A DNA stretch of 64,000 bases from Datisca glomerata (GCA_003255025.1 QANY01007449.1:1-64000); one strand, 5' to 3'. Numbered from the stretch's first letter, positions 9,985-21,650 are shown. Notes: generated by a model from the letters alone, not told the origin. Translations and numbers: made by a program.

Positions 9985-11317
9985 GTAAATCAACCATAAC
10001 TTTGGAATCAGTTTCTAGAACAATAGGACATGTACTGATTTCTGATATTGATTTGAACAGTAAGATGCCCGCTCGGAATTCAGCAACGACACTTGAACAT
10101 ATACCATAGCAATGAGAGCTGGCTGCAATTAAATGACCAAGATGATTTAGTATAATACAACCACCTCCAGAGGTACCTGGGTTACCTTTAGATGCACCAT
10201 CTGTATTTATTTTAAATTCTCCAATCTAACCATTTGACGACTCTCAAAGGAGATCTCTGAGGTTCTGTTGTGTTTATGTTCAGAGCTTCAAGAACTATCT
10301 GATCAGCAAAAGAACAATAGCGAGAGACTTTTCAGCACTTGGAGACATCCAAAAACTTTGTTTTATCACCCTGTTCAGTAGGTAAGACTGAGAGTGGGAT
10401 TTCCGCGTCTAAAGTTTCGTTCTTTCCATACTTCCCATGTGTGAAAGAAGGGAATGGAGCGGATCAGATGGCCAACAAGAGAACCTGATTTATAGGAAGA
10501 GAAGATTATCAAAAATCTGCTACAAATTCCTTCCTTACTCACGAGATTAAGCCCAAAGAGACTGCTCACTTTGTTCAAAAGGAAAGATGCCAGGTCGCTG
10601 TGATAAACAAATGATTGAGAGTTTCCATTTTTGGTCTATTACAGCAGTGACATTTGCTAGCAAGATGAATCCCAAGCCCTTTGACCCTGTCATCCAAAGG
10701 TAATGCATGGTAGAACAGCTTCCAAGCAAACATGTTAAGCTTTGGTGGGACATTCTTGCTCCAAACTGCTTTTGCCCAGGTCTTTTACTCAGTTCTATTA
10801 CGAATTCACTCCAAAGCGGACCGAAGAGTGAAGCTACCTGAGTTCTCCTTAATTCACACAACTCTGTCCTTCTTTTCTGAAAGAAAGATATCTAAGCTGA
10901 TGATGCTTTCAACAATTTCAGATGGGACCAATAACAGGTTTTAAGTTCCAGTTCCCATTGCTATCCAGTAATTCTTCAATTTTAGGAAAGCAAAGAGGAT
11001 CCGCTGTAGCATATTCTATTAATGGCTTATCCAGCAACCAGTTATCAGTCCAAAAGTGAGTTTCAGTTCAATCTCCAATAAGCCAACGAGAATTATCAAT
11101 TAGAAGCTTAGCATTGGCAATTATTTCAGACCAAAGCTTTGAAGAATTTTGAGAAGGAGAGGCCAGCCACAGAGGCTTTTGTTTGAGATATTTTTTTTTT
11201 TAGAATGGAGTCCAAAGACTGTTTGAATTGAGCAGTTTCCAGCCCATCTTCATCTTGAAAGCTTTAGATCCATCTTGAAAAGTTCTAACGTCAAGACCTA
11301 AAATTCATGAATCTTGT
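9985..11317 (-). mobile_element. LINE (non-LTR retrotransposon) 3' fragment, degenerate
   Basis: Reading the minus strand from about 11300 down: a segment with KMGWKLL and SLWT; then RWLIGD, ETHFWTDNWLLDKPL (10990-11110); then a zinc-binding RVT region with WKLFYHALPLDDRVKGLG and CHCCNRPKMETLNHLF (about 10600-10740); then WEVWKERN (about 10410); and finally a plant-type RNase H domain, DGASKGNPGTSGGG ... LETDSKVMVD (about 10000-10210). This is the standard C-terminal order of plant L1-type ORF2 proteins. Frameshifts and stops break it, and no poly-A tail or target duplication is evident. It abuts the organelle-like segment, so both may have arrived together. Confidence 0.82.
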
Positions 11318-11319
11318 AA

Positions 11320-11812
11320 ACTAGGAGAACCTAGTAGATTCTCAATTTCAATTAATAAGGTTAAAGAACATATTATCAACAATCAAAATAATGATAATTT
11401 TATCCAAACACTTAATTACATCAAAATCAAGAAATGGTGTATAATGGTAAGAATAATAATTCAAGATTTTGATTTCACAACAATGACTCTTGTTAATTCA
11501 GGAGTAGATTTAAATTGTATGCAGAAAAGACTAGCTCCTCCCAAGTACTTCAAGAATATAAAAGCATCTTTGTCTTCTGCCAATGGTACTCATATACACA
11601 TCAAATATGAAATACCCAAAGTTCATAGTTGTCAAGACAATGTATGTTTTAAAATATCGTTTGTCTTAGTAAAAAATATGGCTGATAAAATATTTATAGG
11701 TTTACCATTCATTTCTTTGTTGTATCCTTTTACAATAGAGTATGATGGGATAATTACTTATCCTATGGATGAACCTGTTAAATTCAAATTTATTTCTTTT
11801 TTTATTTTTTAA
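11320..11812 (+). pseudogene. EPRV aspartic protease, copy A
   Basis: Counterpart of the copy C protease. The 122-codon open stretch from 11444 holds VRIIIQDFDFTTMTLVNSGVDLNC: the catalytic DSGAD of copy C reads NSGVD here, so the active-site Asp is lost. The C-terminal IFIGLPFISLLYPF flap/core region is intact. Coding begins just right of the insertion point at 11317. Confidence 0.8.
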
Positions 11813-11889
11813 TCCAAAGGATTGAGGAACATCTTCAAGATACTGTTCTTCAAGAAAAAATCTTTGAACAAAGAATTATTCATTTAGTA

Positions 11890-12436
11890 ATCAATTACAA
11901 GCCCTTTAACAATATTTTGGAATGGATAAAATATCCAATAACAAACAAAAGGGACTTAATCAACAGATTTAGAGAAGCTGTTGCGTTCTCTAAGTTTGAC
12001 ATAAAATCTGGATTTTGGAAAATCCAGATAAATAAGATTGGTAAATACAAAATTATATTTGATCATTATAAAATAATACTATTTGATCTTAAATTTAAAT
12101 TTTGCAATATAATGATTGAATTCTTTAATCAATTCTTGATTGACTGCATTCTTTGTAAACAATATTGGTTGAATTTCTTAATTGTTTACATTAATATCAT
12201 TTACTTTAAATATGACAAACAATACTGAAAATACTTTGAATTATTTACCAAGATAATAAAATAGAACATTTTAGTCATCTTTGCAAAAAAAATCGAATTA
12301 TTTCAATCAAAAAATAGATTTCTAGAATTTGAAATTTATTTCATACAATTTGCCTTATTAAATAAAAAATTTCCTTTAATTAATTATGAATCTGCATAAC
12401 ATGTTTCAAGATTCCTTCCAAACAAAGTTTTGCCAG
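11890..12436 (+). pseudogene. EPRV reverse transcriptase remnant, copy A
   Basis: Contains KRDLINRFREAVAFSKFDIKSGFW-type RT fingers/palm sequence (11917-12090), then a frameshifted palm where the YIDD motif has decayed to YINI (about 12190), then KKIELFQSKNRFL (about 12285) of the connection. It ends in a thumb-like piece next to 12436. RNase H is absent, as in copy C, so the deletion predates or is shared by both copies. Confidence 0.72.
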
Positions 12437-12531
12437 GTAACAATCTATTTATAGCAATTTTTATTTCAATATTTAATTTATACAATTTATTAATAATTAA
12501 ATTCATGACCCTTACCTGTAATCTTTTGCAG
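12437..12531 (+). other. Intron-like gap between RT and AlkB, copy A
   Basis: Begins GTAACAATC after TGCCAG and ends in a T-rich ATCTTTTGCAG. Length is 95 bases, against 85 in copy C. GT and AG are kept in both although the interior has diverged strongly. It could be a viral intron or a short intergenic gap; there is no RNA evidence. Confidence 0.35.
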
Positions 12532-12534
12532 GAA

Positions 12535-13045
12535 ACCATACCAAGATTCTGCAATAGGACAATTTGAGAAACCTAGCCTACTAGAATATGAGAAGGTAAA
12601 TGCAAGATTATTTAATCAAAATTATTTTAAAATCAAGAAACTCAATAGCAAAACAATCGATTTTTGTTCAAAACTCACATCCATTAATTATGGATTTAAA
12701 TATCCAAAATATTACAGGACTGATGAGTTGGATGAAATTTTAGAACATGTTGGGTTGAAGTATGACTTCAATACAACATTAACTCAATGATATAAGAAAA
12801 GTATGAAAATAGATTTTTACAAAAATAGTGAAATCTGTTATAATGGAATTTTAATTGAAAATCTATTGAGACAAGTAAATTCTAAAATTGAATTTTCAAA
12901 TAAAACAATAAAAGAATTGTTGGTATTAAAAGGATCTTTCTTCATCATGCCTAAGGAATTTCAAAAATGTCATAAGAATGCTGTGAAATTCTTAATAAAA
13001 TGAATCAATATCACTTTAAAAAAATATGTGATAAATGTTTCAAAA
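12535..13045 (+). pseudogene. AlkB-like domain in EPRV, copy A (catalytically dead)
   Basis: Aligned with the copy C domain over its whole length: LLEYEKV, FKIKKLNSK, a deleted/shifted middle, ELLVLKGSFFIMPKEFQKCHKNAVKFL. The H-x-D iron pair is replaced (FYKNSE in place of FHKDNE), and the starting ATG of copy C is ATA here. The stop-free 66-codon piece at 12803-13003 is its C-terminal half. This copy confirms that the domain belongs to the viral unit and fixes its place after RT. Confidence 0.78.
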
Positions 13046-13049
13046 ATAG

Positions 13050-14200
13050 AAGAGTCTTCGACTCAACAATTGGCCCTTAAGGTCAAAATCAAATAGGAGC
13101 CTTCTACTCCTAATCAAGTCCAATTAACAATACTTCGATCCATCAGACCCGATTATCAATTAACCCTGGTCAAACAATTTGACCTCTTTTCAAATACTCA
13201 ATCTTTTAATGCTCAATCACTTGACTAACTAATTTATCATAATCTCTTTCATATTAAACCTTCATTTGCTCATCTGAAAGATCCAACACAAATTGCTAAA
13301 GCCCATTTAATTCCCAAATTCCATTATATCCCTAGACACAATAACAAAAATCTCAGTTTCTACAGAGATATTCTCTTAGAAACAAAATCCATAAAAAATG
13401 CTGAGAAAAGAAACATTTACCATTCTTTCTCTATTCTCAGGATCATAACTATGAAGGTTTGGAAAATCCATTCTTTAAGTTTCAAATTATTTTTAAATAA
13501 AAATAATAATTATTTTAATGATATTGATGCATGGCACGAGATTTTCTTGCATCAAAGTAGTGACTTTTCTCACTTTTGGTTTTTAAATTTTGATAACAAT
13601 TTTAAAATTGATTTTTCAAATTGGTTCTCAAAATGGTAGTCCATTCATGGTCTTACCTTAGAATTTTTTCCAATTGATTTACAACAATGGTTCAACTTAT
13701 TTTTAGAGGTTTATAAGCCATCACCAATTGAAGTTTCATTTTCCCAAATACTTTATTTTACAAACAAATACAAAATACCATGGATTTTGAAATGGCAATA
13801 CTCGGTTGAAAATAAAATCATCACCAGACCATATTATACTAAATGGTTAGATAAATTGAATACCTATAAAATTATTGCATCCATCAACCATGAATTTTCA
13901 AGTATCCAACCCAATATGGGACTAACAAATCCATTTATCCAAGCTCCATTAAAATTTGATAAGCCCATTGACCTAGCCCCACAAATAAAACTATCCAGTC
14001 CAAATTCTTTTAAACCCAAATCAAATCTTGAGTCCAAACCCTATTCAAGGGTAAATCAAAGACCACCAAGCCTAAACTCAAATTAAAGGAAGAATTAATT
14101 CTACTTCTCCTTTTAGAAGATAATAATGAACCAGACTCTGAATCACCTGCTGAGTCAAGTCACCAAACTAAATCAAAATCCAAATAGATCAATTACCCCT
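13050..14200 (+). pseudogene. EPRV ORF2-type Trp-rich domain and acidic tail, copy A
   Basis: Fragments in shifting frames. Landmarks: IPKFHYIPRHN (13310-13345), FYRDILLETKSI (13360), MKVWKIHSLSFK (13451), a WF-rich stretch HFWFLNFDNNF ... NWFSKWWSIHG (13575-13650), YKIPWILKWQY (13770-13800), TRPYYTKWLDKL (13820-13855). Then a Pro/Ser/Lys-rich tail and an acidic end (LLLEDNNEPDSES). Copy B keeps the same region at 19918-20830. Function unknown. Confidence 0.72.
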
Positions 14201-14579
14201 CAGCAATTGAAGGTCCTATTCAAAAGTATTGATCCTAGTGATAATGAATAGATTCGAATTAACCAGTAAACAAACGGATTTGTCTTTGGCAAAATGCCAG
14301 TGTTAGAATAAGATCCAAGAATCAATTGATCTGACAACTCAGCACAATGCAACGATCATAATGATCTTCAAGAAAAGTAAACAATAGCAATGGTCACAAT
14401 GAACTTTCCAGACAATAATTATGATTTCTCCAACAAATCAAAAAGGACACAAGAATCTAAGATAGCAATTATCAAGAGATCGAATGTACAACAGTCTCAA
14501 TGACATTTCAACCACAAATAATCATGATAGAGTAATTATGAAGACACGAAAACCGAGATAACGATTATCAAGAAATCTT

Positions 14580-15180
14580 TACATTTTTGTCTTTCTCTGT
14601 AATAATTATGCTAGTTGTCGAATTATTAGGTAACTATTTACGCTTTTTACTATTCTTAGTCAAAAGTAGGCATATAAAATGTTTTTACTTTTGTAGAATA
14701 GAATAGTTTAGGTAAGTGATGGGTTCCCGGTGAACTCCACTTTCCTTAACTATAAATAGACAGTTTCTTCCATTTGTGAACCAGAACTTATTTTACAACT
14801 CTTACTATTTTGAGAGCTAAAACCTGTTTTGTGAAACAAAGTCTTCTTCTTTTACTCCTCTTTTGTAAATCTTTTCTTCTTTTTTCTTCAACATAAATTA
14901 GTGAGCGGGAGCACTAATTTATCGTTGCCAATAAACTCTGTTTGTGTAAGTTTTTAATCTTACACCCTAATACAATTTTTGTAATTACTATTTATTAATA
15001 CAGTTTTTACTATTTATCTTCCTACTTCTTAATACCCCCCTCTTAAATACTGTTCAATTCCACATATTTTGATATCAGAGCCAAACCTGGTGGGGATAAT
15101 ATTGTTCATTAGCTGTTTTTACTTCAATTTCTGTATAATACAGTTTTTACTGACCTTGTGGTGACTTCTACAACCTCCTA
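14580..15180 (+). promoter_or_regulatory. EPRV promoter, leader and PBS at 3' end of copy A
   Basis: TATAAATAG at 14751-14759 follows CCACTTTCCTTAAC. A near-perfect stem-loop (11-base arms, 8-base loop AGCGGGAG) lies at 14893-14922. The PBS TGATATCAGAGCC is at 15070-15082. The stretch ends with a block (about 15150-15180) that is the reverse complement of leader sequence near 5745, the same odd junction found at 1-40 in copy C. Confidence 0.72.
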
Positions 15181-15199
15181 TGAGGCTTCTTGCCTAATC

Positions 15200-15599
15200 T
15201 GTGAACAGTATTTGGTGGGGGTATTATCCCCACTAGATTTGGCTATATATATATATATTAGCATTTTAGTGTTCGGAAAAAGTGTACATAAAATTAAGAT
15301 GTGTTAAATTGAAAATAAGATGCTTGAAGTTATACAACATTGCTTCTGAACCTTATAGAAAATTTATTTCATCAATTTATCACATTCCTAATAAATGATT
15401 ATATCATTAATAGATTTTTTTTGTTTGAAAATATATTAATGACTTTCTCTAAATTTATTTTTATGAGTTTTTGTGTTGCTAATAACCTGAATGTTACATA
15501 ATATAAAATTTAAAAACTACTAATGGATAAATTGTTCTTAATTAATGAATAAGTAAAAATATAACTCAAAAATATATATATATGGATAAATTCAGTAAT
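15200..15599. other. AT-rich spacer between copy A and the minus fragment
   Basis: Starts with a mangled PBS-flank (CCCCACTAGATTTGGCT) then a short TA repeat (about 15243-15260). It is very AT-rich with no viral or coding signal, and includes a second TA run near 15572-15582. It looks like an insertion or filler at the junction. I recognise nothing in it. Confidence 0.5.
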
Positions 15600-16325
15600 T
15601 TGATATCAGGAGACATGTGTTTCTTATGTCATTTTCTTTCTAATTTATTAATTTCTAAATTCTTAAATGTTTTTTCAATATTGTTAATATTTGAAAATTC
15701 ATCTATTGTGGATGATTTGTAGATTGATTCTAACCTATGATTATCTGAAACAGTTTTATCTTCTTGGTTAATTACTTTCAATTCTTGAAATATTTCATCA
15801 ATTTTTTCAGACTTAGAATCTGAACTACAGTCTTGGTTCACTACCTTAACAGAGGAAGATGACTTAGTAGAATTATTCTTTAGTTCCTGAATCATTTTAT
15901 CAAATTTTTTTATTAATTGAAATAATTTTTAAAGTGGTTTTATCTAAAAAATTTATTAAAGATTTTTCTTTCAGGGTTTCACTAGGCTTAGGTTCATTGA
16001 GAACATCAACCTTTGTTTCAATTTTGTCTAACTGTTTACCTATTATAATTATACTCTGGTTAGTATAATTGAGTTGTTCAACTAATTTATTGTTTGGTTC
16101 TTCTTCCTTTATAATTTTGAAAGGAGAAGCAGTGATTAAGTAAACAATACTATCAATAACTAGCCATAATAGGCGAAAAATAGTATAAATTATGTAGAAA
16201 ATGAAGTAGAAACAGTTAATGAACAATATTATCCCCATCGAGTTTGGCTCTGATACCAAAAGGCGTGGAATTAAATAATATTTGGAGGGGGTATTAAGAA
16301 GCAAGAAGATAAACAGTAAAAATTG
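15600..16325 (-). mobile_element. EPRV minus-strand fragment (capsid ORF piece plus promoter end)
   Basis: Minus-strand capsid-ORF sequence: NNIEKTFKNLEINKLE at about 15630-15680, and VEQLNYTNQS with its continuation KPSETLKEKS at 15960-16090. It resembles the fragment at 4490-5000, including the same internal jump. From 16140 it continues into leader, a perfect PBS (16246-16258) and the TATTAAGAAGCAAGAAG block. It ends head to head with copy B. Confidence 0.78.
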
Positions 16326-16834
16326 TATTAATACCCCCATGCTTCTTAATACCCCATCCAAATATTGTTCAATTCCGCGCCTTTTGGTATCAAAACCAAA
16401 CCTGGTGGGGATAATATTGTTCATTAATTGTTTCTACTTCAATTTCTGCATAATTTCAACTGTTTTCCGCCTATTATGGTTGGTTATTAATAATATTGTT
16501 TACGTATTTGCTTACATGAATAATTACTTATATTTAATCTCACTCTCCGCCCAAGTGGCTGGTTATTCTTATAATTGATTATTTCTCTGTATTATTTGTT
16601 TGCCAAATCTGTGAATCTGTTCATCAGAGGCTGACGTACCAGCTTTTATTTGGTTAAGCTTCAGGGACTTAGGTAAGACCTCTTAGATACGTAAATTCCG
16701 AGGGTGTGGTGGTTGTAGAGGCAAAAGGGAGAAGAGTAAAGCCTAGTAGGAGGTTGTAGAAGTCACAACAAGATTAGTAACAAAAATATAGTATGAAATT
16801 CTCAATAATAAGAATAATTTAGTTATTCTGAGCA

Positions 16835-19800
16835 ATGAGTATGTTATCTAGAAGTAGTTCTTCTAGTAGCATTAGGTCTATGATATCTTCAATATCCAAC
16901 ATAGTGGATAATGAATATTTTGAATTTGCAGATGATCAAGTAGATCATAAATATTTTGAATACTCATCAGATGATCAGAATGATCATTTCGAATACCTTT
17001 CAGATGATCAAGAAAATCATTCTAAAGACTTTAATCAAGTAAATGATAGGGTATGGAACATATCCAATAAAAATAAGAATTTCAATTCTAAATTATCCAT
17101 TAGAATTCAACTAGAGCAAAAATTTAAAAATTTAAAAATTAAAGGTCTAGAACCTAAAGGAATAAATTTTCAAGAAAGTCAGACAAACCTTAATACTAAA
17201 CAATCTAATAAAATTAATTACCTATCTTTTAATTCTAAAGTTAGGAAGTCTAACTAGTCTAGTACCCCTAAAAGTTCCTTTTATGGATCATCTATTAATA
17301 ATGATTAAGATTTTATGATTAAAGAATCAAAATAAAAATTAAAAAATTATAAAAACTTGAATCCAAATATTCTGCAGCAAGAATACAAACCAGATTGGGC
17401 AAGTCTAAATAAACACAATAATGACCCAGCCAACCTTAATAGACATAATAGGTTCAAAAATTCATATAATATGGATCAAAGAAAAATTATACTTGCTGAA
17501 TGGAAGGCATTCATGCAAAAATATAAAGTTAACAAATTTTTCCTTGATTATATCGAAGATATTTATAAGAAAAATATTAAAATAATTTCTAAATCTAAAT
17601 GGGTCAAGGAAGACTCCAGTGTGGTAACTGTCAGTCATCCACCACCTAAAAATCCTAATTAATCATAAAAGTTCTCAACCTAATAAAGATTTCATTAAAT
17701 CTGTCCAACTTCATTATGAGAAAACTCATGATGAAGAAATACTTAGAAGGTTAAAATAATGTCTCAGAATCAGATAACCATAGTTTAGAATCAACATATG
17801 AGCCATCCATAATTCATAATTCTTCAAAACATAAAATTAAAGAATCTTGTAGGTCAGAATCCTATAAACCTTCAATTAGTATTGAGGACCAATCCAAAGA
17901 TTTAGAAATTAAATCATCTGTCAATGTCAGTAACCATGACAGTATCTTTGAATTAGAAATTCATAGGTTAAAATCCACTTATGAATATTCCATAATTAAT
18001 TAATCTTCAAATATTAAAGAAACATTAAAGAATTTAAAAACTAATGAATCATCTTATTCTGGTAAGATTGATAATCAAAATAATTGTTCAGAATTCGAAA
18101 ATCTAACTAATAATAAATTTCAAGAATTAGAGGACAGTAGTTCAAATTTAGAAAACCATAGGTTAGAATCAACCTATGAATCTTTCACAATTAATGAATC
18201 TTCAAACATTAGCAAAGTTGAAGAAACATTAAAATGTTTTGAAACTAAAAAACCATCCTCTAAGGACATTAACCATAGAAATTCTTTAATCACCGTTTCT
18301 CCTTTCAAGATTTCAAAGGAAGGAGAATCAAATCAAAAATTAGTTGAACAACTCAATTACACCAATCAAAGTCTAATTACAATAGGTAAACAATTAGACA
18401 AAATTGAAAATAAAGTTGATGATCTTCATAAACCTGAATCTAGTGAAACTCTGGAAGAATTTTTATAATAAATCTTTAAAACAAAACCATTCCAAATATG
18501 GTTCCCCTCAATAAACAGATTGATAATGCATTTTATGAATTAAAAATAATCAATCAAGATAATAGTTCAGATCCAGAAAGTCATAGGTCAGAGTCCACCT
18601 ATGATTCGTCTACAATAAATGAATCTTCAAACATTAATAATATTGAAGAATCAATTAAAAATTTAGAATAATCCGAAATTAAATCTGAAAAGACTATTAA
18701 TAATATACGTCATGAATTAAAGGTAATTAATCAACATAATAATTTAGATTTAGAAGATCATAGGTCAGAATCCACCTATGAATCGTCCACGATAAGTGTA
18801 TCTTCAAACATTAATAATATTGAAAAGTCACATAGAAATTTATAAATTAATAAATTAGAAAGAAAATGGTCTAAAAGGCCTATTCCTCTTTATATTCAAA
18901 GTTCTGAGAATTCTTTAGTTAACCAATTTTCTGTTTCTACAGATAAATTGCACAAATAAAATATTGATAGACTTTCTAAGTAGGAAGTTCTCAATAAATT
19001 TCAACACATGACAATGATAGCTAACAGCTACATTAGCACACACAATTTACTTCATAATGAGGTAATCAATCTTTTAGTCACAAGATTCATAGGAATGCTA
19101 TATTCCTGGTGGGAAAATTATCTCACAAAAGAATTCAAAAATCTCATCCTTTCAACAATAAAGATTAATGTTGAAGGAACACTAAATATTGAAGAAAAAC
19201 TGGAAACAATACCTAATGCCACTAATACACTTCTCTACACAATAGTTAAATACCTCATTAGAATGTCGAGTAATATTACTTCACATATCCATAATCAATT
19301 GACCAAACTTAGATGTCCAACCCTAAGTAAAATACACTGGTCCAAAAACATATTTTTGTCCAAAGTAACGTCAAGGGATGATAACAATCAATCATCTTGG
19401 AAAGAAAAATTTATTAATAAATTACCCATTTTATACACACACAAAATAAGAGTAGTTGTTAGTAATAACCTAGGAAACATAGAGTATGATAGTCTTACTC
19501 ATGGTACGATTATTACTACAATACAAAATTAAGATTTTGGAATATGCACTGATATGAAAAATAAAATTATAGAATATGAATTAGGAAATTCTTGTGAGCA
19601 ATATGGTTTACCCCCTATTAGAAAAAAATTACATTCAAACCCTAGAATGTCTCACAAGCTTGATAGGAGAAAATACCATAAGAATAAGCATAAGATTTTT
19701 AACCAATATTTTTCAAACAATAAAAATTTTGACAAACGTTTCTCCAAGAATAAAATTTATTCTAGAAGAAAACACAATAAATTTTCTTTTGATAAAAATA

Positions 19801-19918
19801 AACTTAAGTATTTTAAATATGGTCAAAATGGTCATTCCTTTAAAACTTGTCAAGTTAAAGACAAAATTAATCAATTACAAATCTCTAATAAAGACAAAAT
19901 TAATCAATTGAAAATTAA
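16835..19918 (+). pseudogene. EPRV capsid-type polyprotein ORF1, copy B
   Basis: Same order as copy A and slightly better preserved: ATG at 16835 opens a 140-codon Ser/Asp-rich stretch; a second open piece at 17357-17662 has LAEWKAFMQKYKVN and VKEDSSVVTVSHPPP; repeated acidic segments to 18870; capsid core 19008-19532 (174 codons, WWENYLT motif, LRCPTLSKI); basic Lys/Asn-rich part and zinc-knuckle relic 19554-19911. The first two knuckle Cys are Tyr exactly as in copy A. After 19918 the frame enters ORF2 sequence because of the deletion. Confidence 0.78.
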
Positions 19919-20830
19919 TCCATTTCATTCCCAAATTCCATTATGTTCCTAGACACAATAACAAAAATCTCAGTTTTTACAAAGATATCCTCTTAGAAAT
20001 AAAATTCATAAAAAATGCTGAGGAAAGAATTATTTACCATTCTTTCTTTATTCTCAAGATCATAACTATGAAGGTTTGGAAAATCCATTCTTCAAGTTTC
20101 AAAGTATTTTTAAATAAAAACAATAATTATTTTAACGGTATTGAAGAATGGCACGGGATTTTCTTGCATCAAAGTAGTGACTATTCTCACTTTTGATTTT
20201 TAAATTTTGATAACAATTTCAAAATTGATTTTCCAAATCGGTTCTCAAAATGGTGGTCCATTCATGGTCTTACCTTTGAACGTTTTCCAATTGATTTACA
20301 ATAATAGTTCAATTATTTTTAGAGGTTTATAAGCCCTCACCAACTGAGGTTTCCTTTCCCCAAATACTTTATTTTACAAACAAATACAAAATACCATAGA
20401 TTTTTAAATGGCAATACCCGGTTGAAAATAAAATCCTCACCAGACCATATTATACTAAATGGTGGGATAAATTGAATACCTATAAAATTATTACAATCCA
20501 TCAACCATGAATTTGTAAGTATCCAACCCAATATGGGACTAGCAAATCTATTTATCCAAGCTCCATTAGAATTTGATAAGCCCATTGACCTAGCCCCACA
20601 AATAAAACTATCTGGTCTAAATTCTTCTAAACCCAAATCAAATCTTGAGTCCAAATCCTATTCAAAGGGTAAATCAAAGACCACCAAGCCTAAACTCAAA
20701 TTAGAGGAAGAATTAATTCTACATCTCCTTTTAGAAGATAATAATGAACCAGGCTCTGAATCACTTGCAGAGTCAAGTCACCAAACTAAATCAAAAATCC
20801 AAATAGATCAATTACCTCTCAGCAATTGAA
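19919..20830 (+). pseudogene. EPRV ORF2-type domain remnant, copy B
   Basis: Begins within the IPKFHYVP region right after the deletion junction. Carries FYKDILLEIKFI, MKVWKIHSSSFK, the WFSKWWSIHG-type stretch (20245-20275), then an open 98-codon tail (20533-20829) with LFIQAPLEFDKPIDLAPQIK, a Ser/Lys-rich segment and an acidic LLLEDNNEPGSES end. It lacks the AlkB part entirely. Confidence 0.72.
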
Positions 20831-21179
20831 GGCCATATTCAAAAGTATTGATCCTAGTGATAATGAACAGATCCGAATTAACCAGTAAACAAACGGATTT
20901 ATCTTTGGCAAAATGCCAGTGTTAGAATAAGATCCAAGAATCAATTGTTCTGACAACTCAACATAATGCAACGATCATAATGATCTTCAAGAAAAGCAAA
21001 CAATGGCAATAGTTACAATAAACTTTCTAGACAGTAATTATGATTTCTCCAACAAATCAAAAAGGACACAAGAATCCAAGATAACAATTATCAAGGGATC
21101 GAATGTGCAACCGTCTCAATTTCATTTCAACCACAAACAATTATGACAGAGTAATTATGAAGTCATGAAGACCGAGATA

Positions 21180-21650
21180 ACGATTATCGAGGAATCTTTA
21201 CATTTTTGTCTTTTTCTGTAATAGTTATACTAGTTGTTGAATTATTAGGCAACTATTTACGCTTTTTACTATTATTAGTCAAAAATAGGCATGTAAAATG
21301 TTTTTACTTTTGTAGAATAGAATAGTTTAGGTAAGTGATGAGTTTCCGGTGAACTCCACTTTCCTTAGCTATAAATAGGCAGTCTCTCCCATTTGTGAAC
21401 CAAAACTTGTTTTACAACTCTTACTATTTGAGAGCTAAAATGTGTTTTGTGAAACAAAGCCTTCTTCTTCTGCTCCTCTTTTGTAAATCTTTTCTTCAAC
21501 ATAAATTAGTGAGGGAGAGCACTAATTTATCGTTGCCAATAAACTCTGTTTGTGTAAGTTTTTAATCTTACACCCTAATACAGTTTTTGTAATTATTGTT
21601 TATTAATATAGTTTTTACTATTTATCTTCTTGCTTCTTAATACCCCCTCC
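21180..21650 (+). promoter_or_regulatory. EPRV promoter and leader, copy B
   Basis: TATAAATAG at 21370-21378, then the stem-loop at 21501-21530 (11-base arms, loop AGGGAGAG; arms fully complementary). Sequence tracks copy A 14620-15045 closely. It ends before a second PBS. Confidence 0.7.

Larger units (their letters stand above)
5301..15200 (+). mobile_element. Endogenous pararetrovirus copy A (most complete), interrupted by 2 kb insert
   Basis: Nearly full viral unit on the plus strand: PBS 5378-5390, leader to 5827, capsid-type ORF 5828-9240, foreign insert 9241-11317, protease 11320-11812, RT 11890-12436, AlkB 12535-13045, ORF2-type domain 13050-14200, promoter/leader 14580-15180 with a second PBS at 15070-15082. 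Having a PBS at each end fits a linear copy slightly longer than genome length. The coding parts are riddled with stops, many of the kind produced by C-to-T/G-to-A change. I find no movement-protein domain in this unit. Confidence 0.87.
16330..21650 (+). mobile_element. Endogenous pararetrovirus copy B, internally deleted
   Basis: Plus-strand copy. PBS variant at 16385-16397, leader to 16834, capsid-type ORF 16835-19918. Then an abrupt jump at about 19918 to ORF2-type sequence equivalent to copy A 13309 onward, and promoter/leader ending near 21650. Protease, RT, AlkB and the N-terminal part of ORF2 are all missing. The right end falls just after the TTCTTAATACCCCCTCC block, next to unrelated host DNA. 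Confidence 0.87.

Noticed and set aside
10732..10944. Plus-strand ORF across the LINE
   Set aside because: It is the shadow of the minus-strand LINE coding region.
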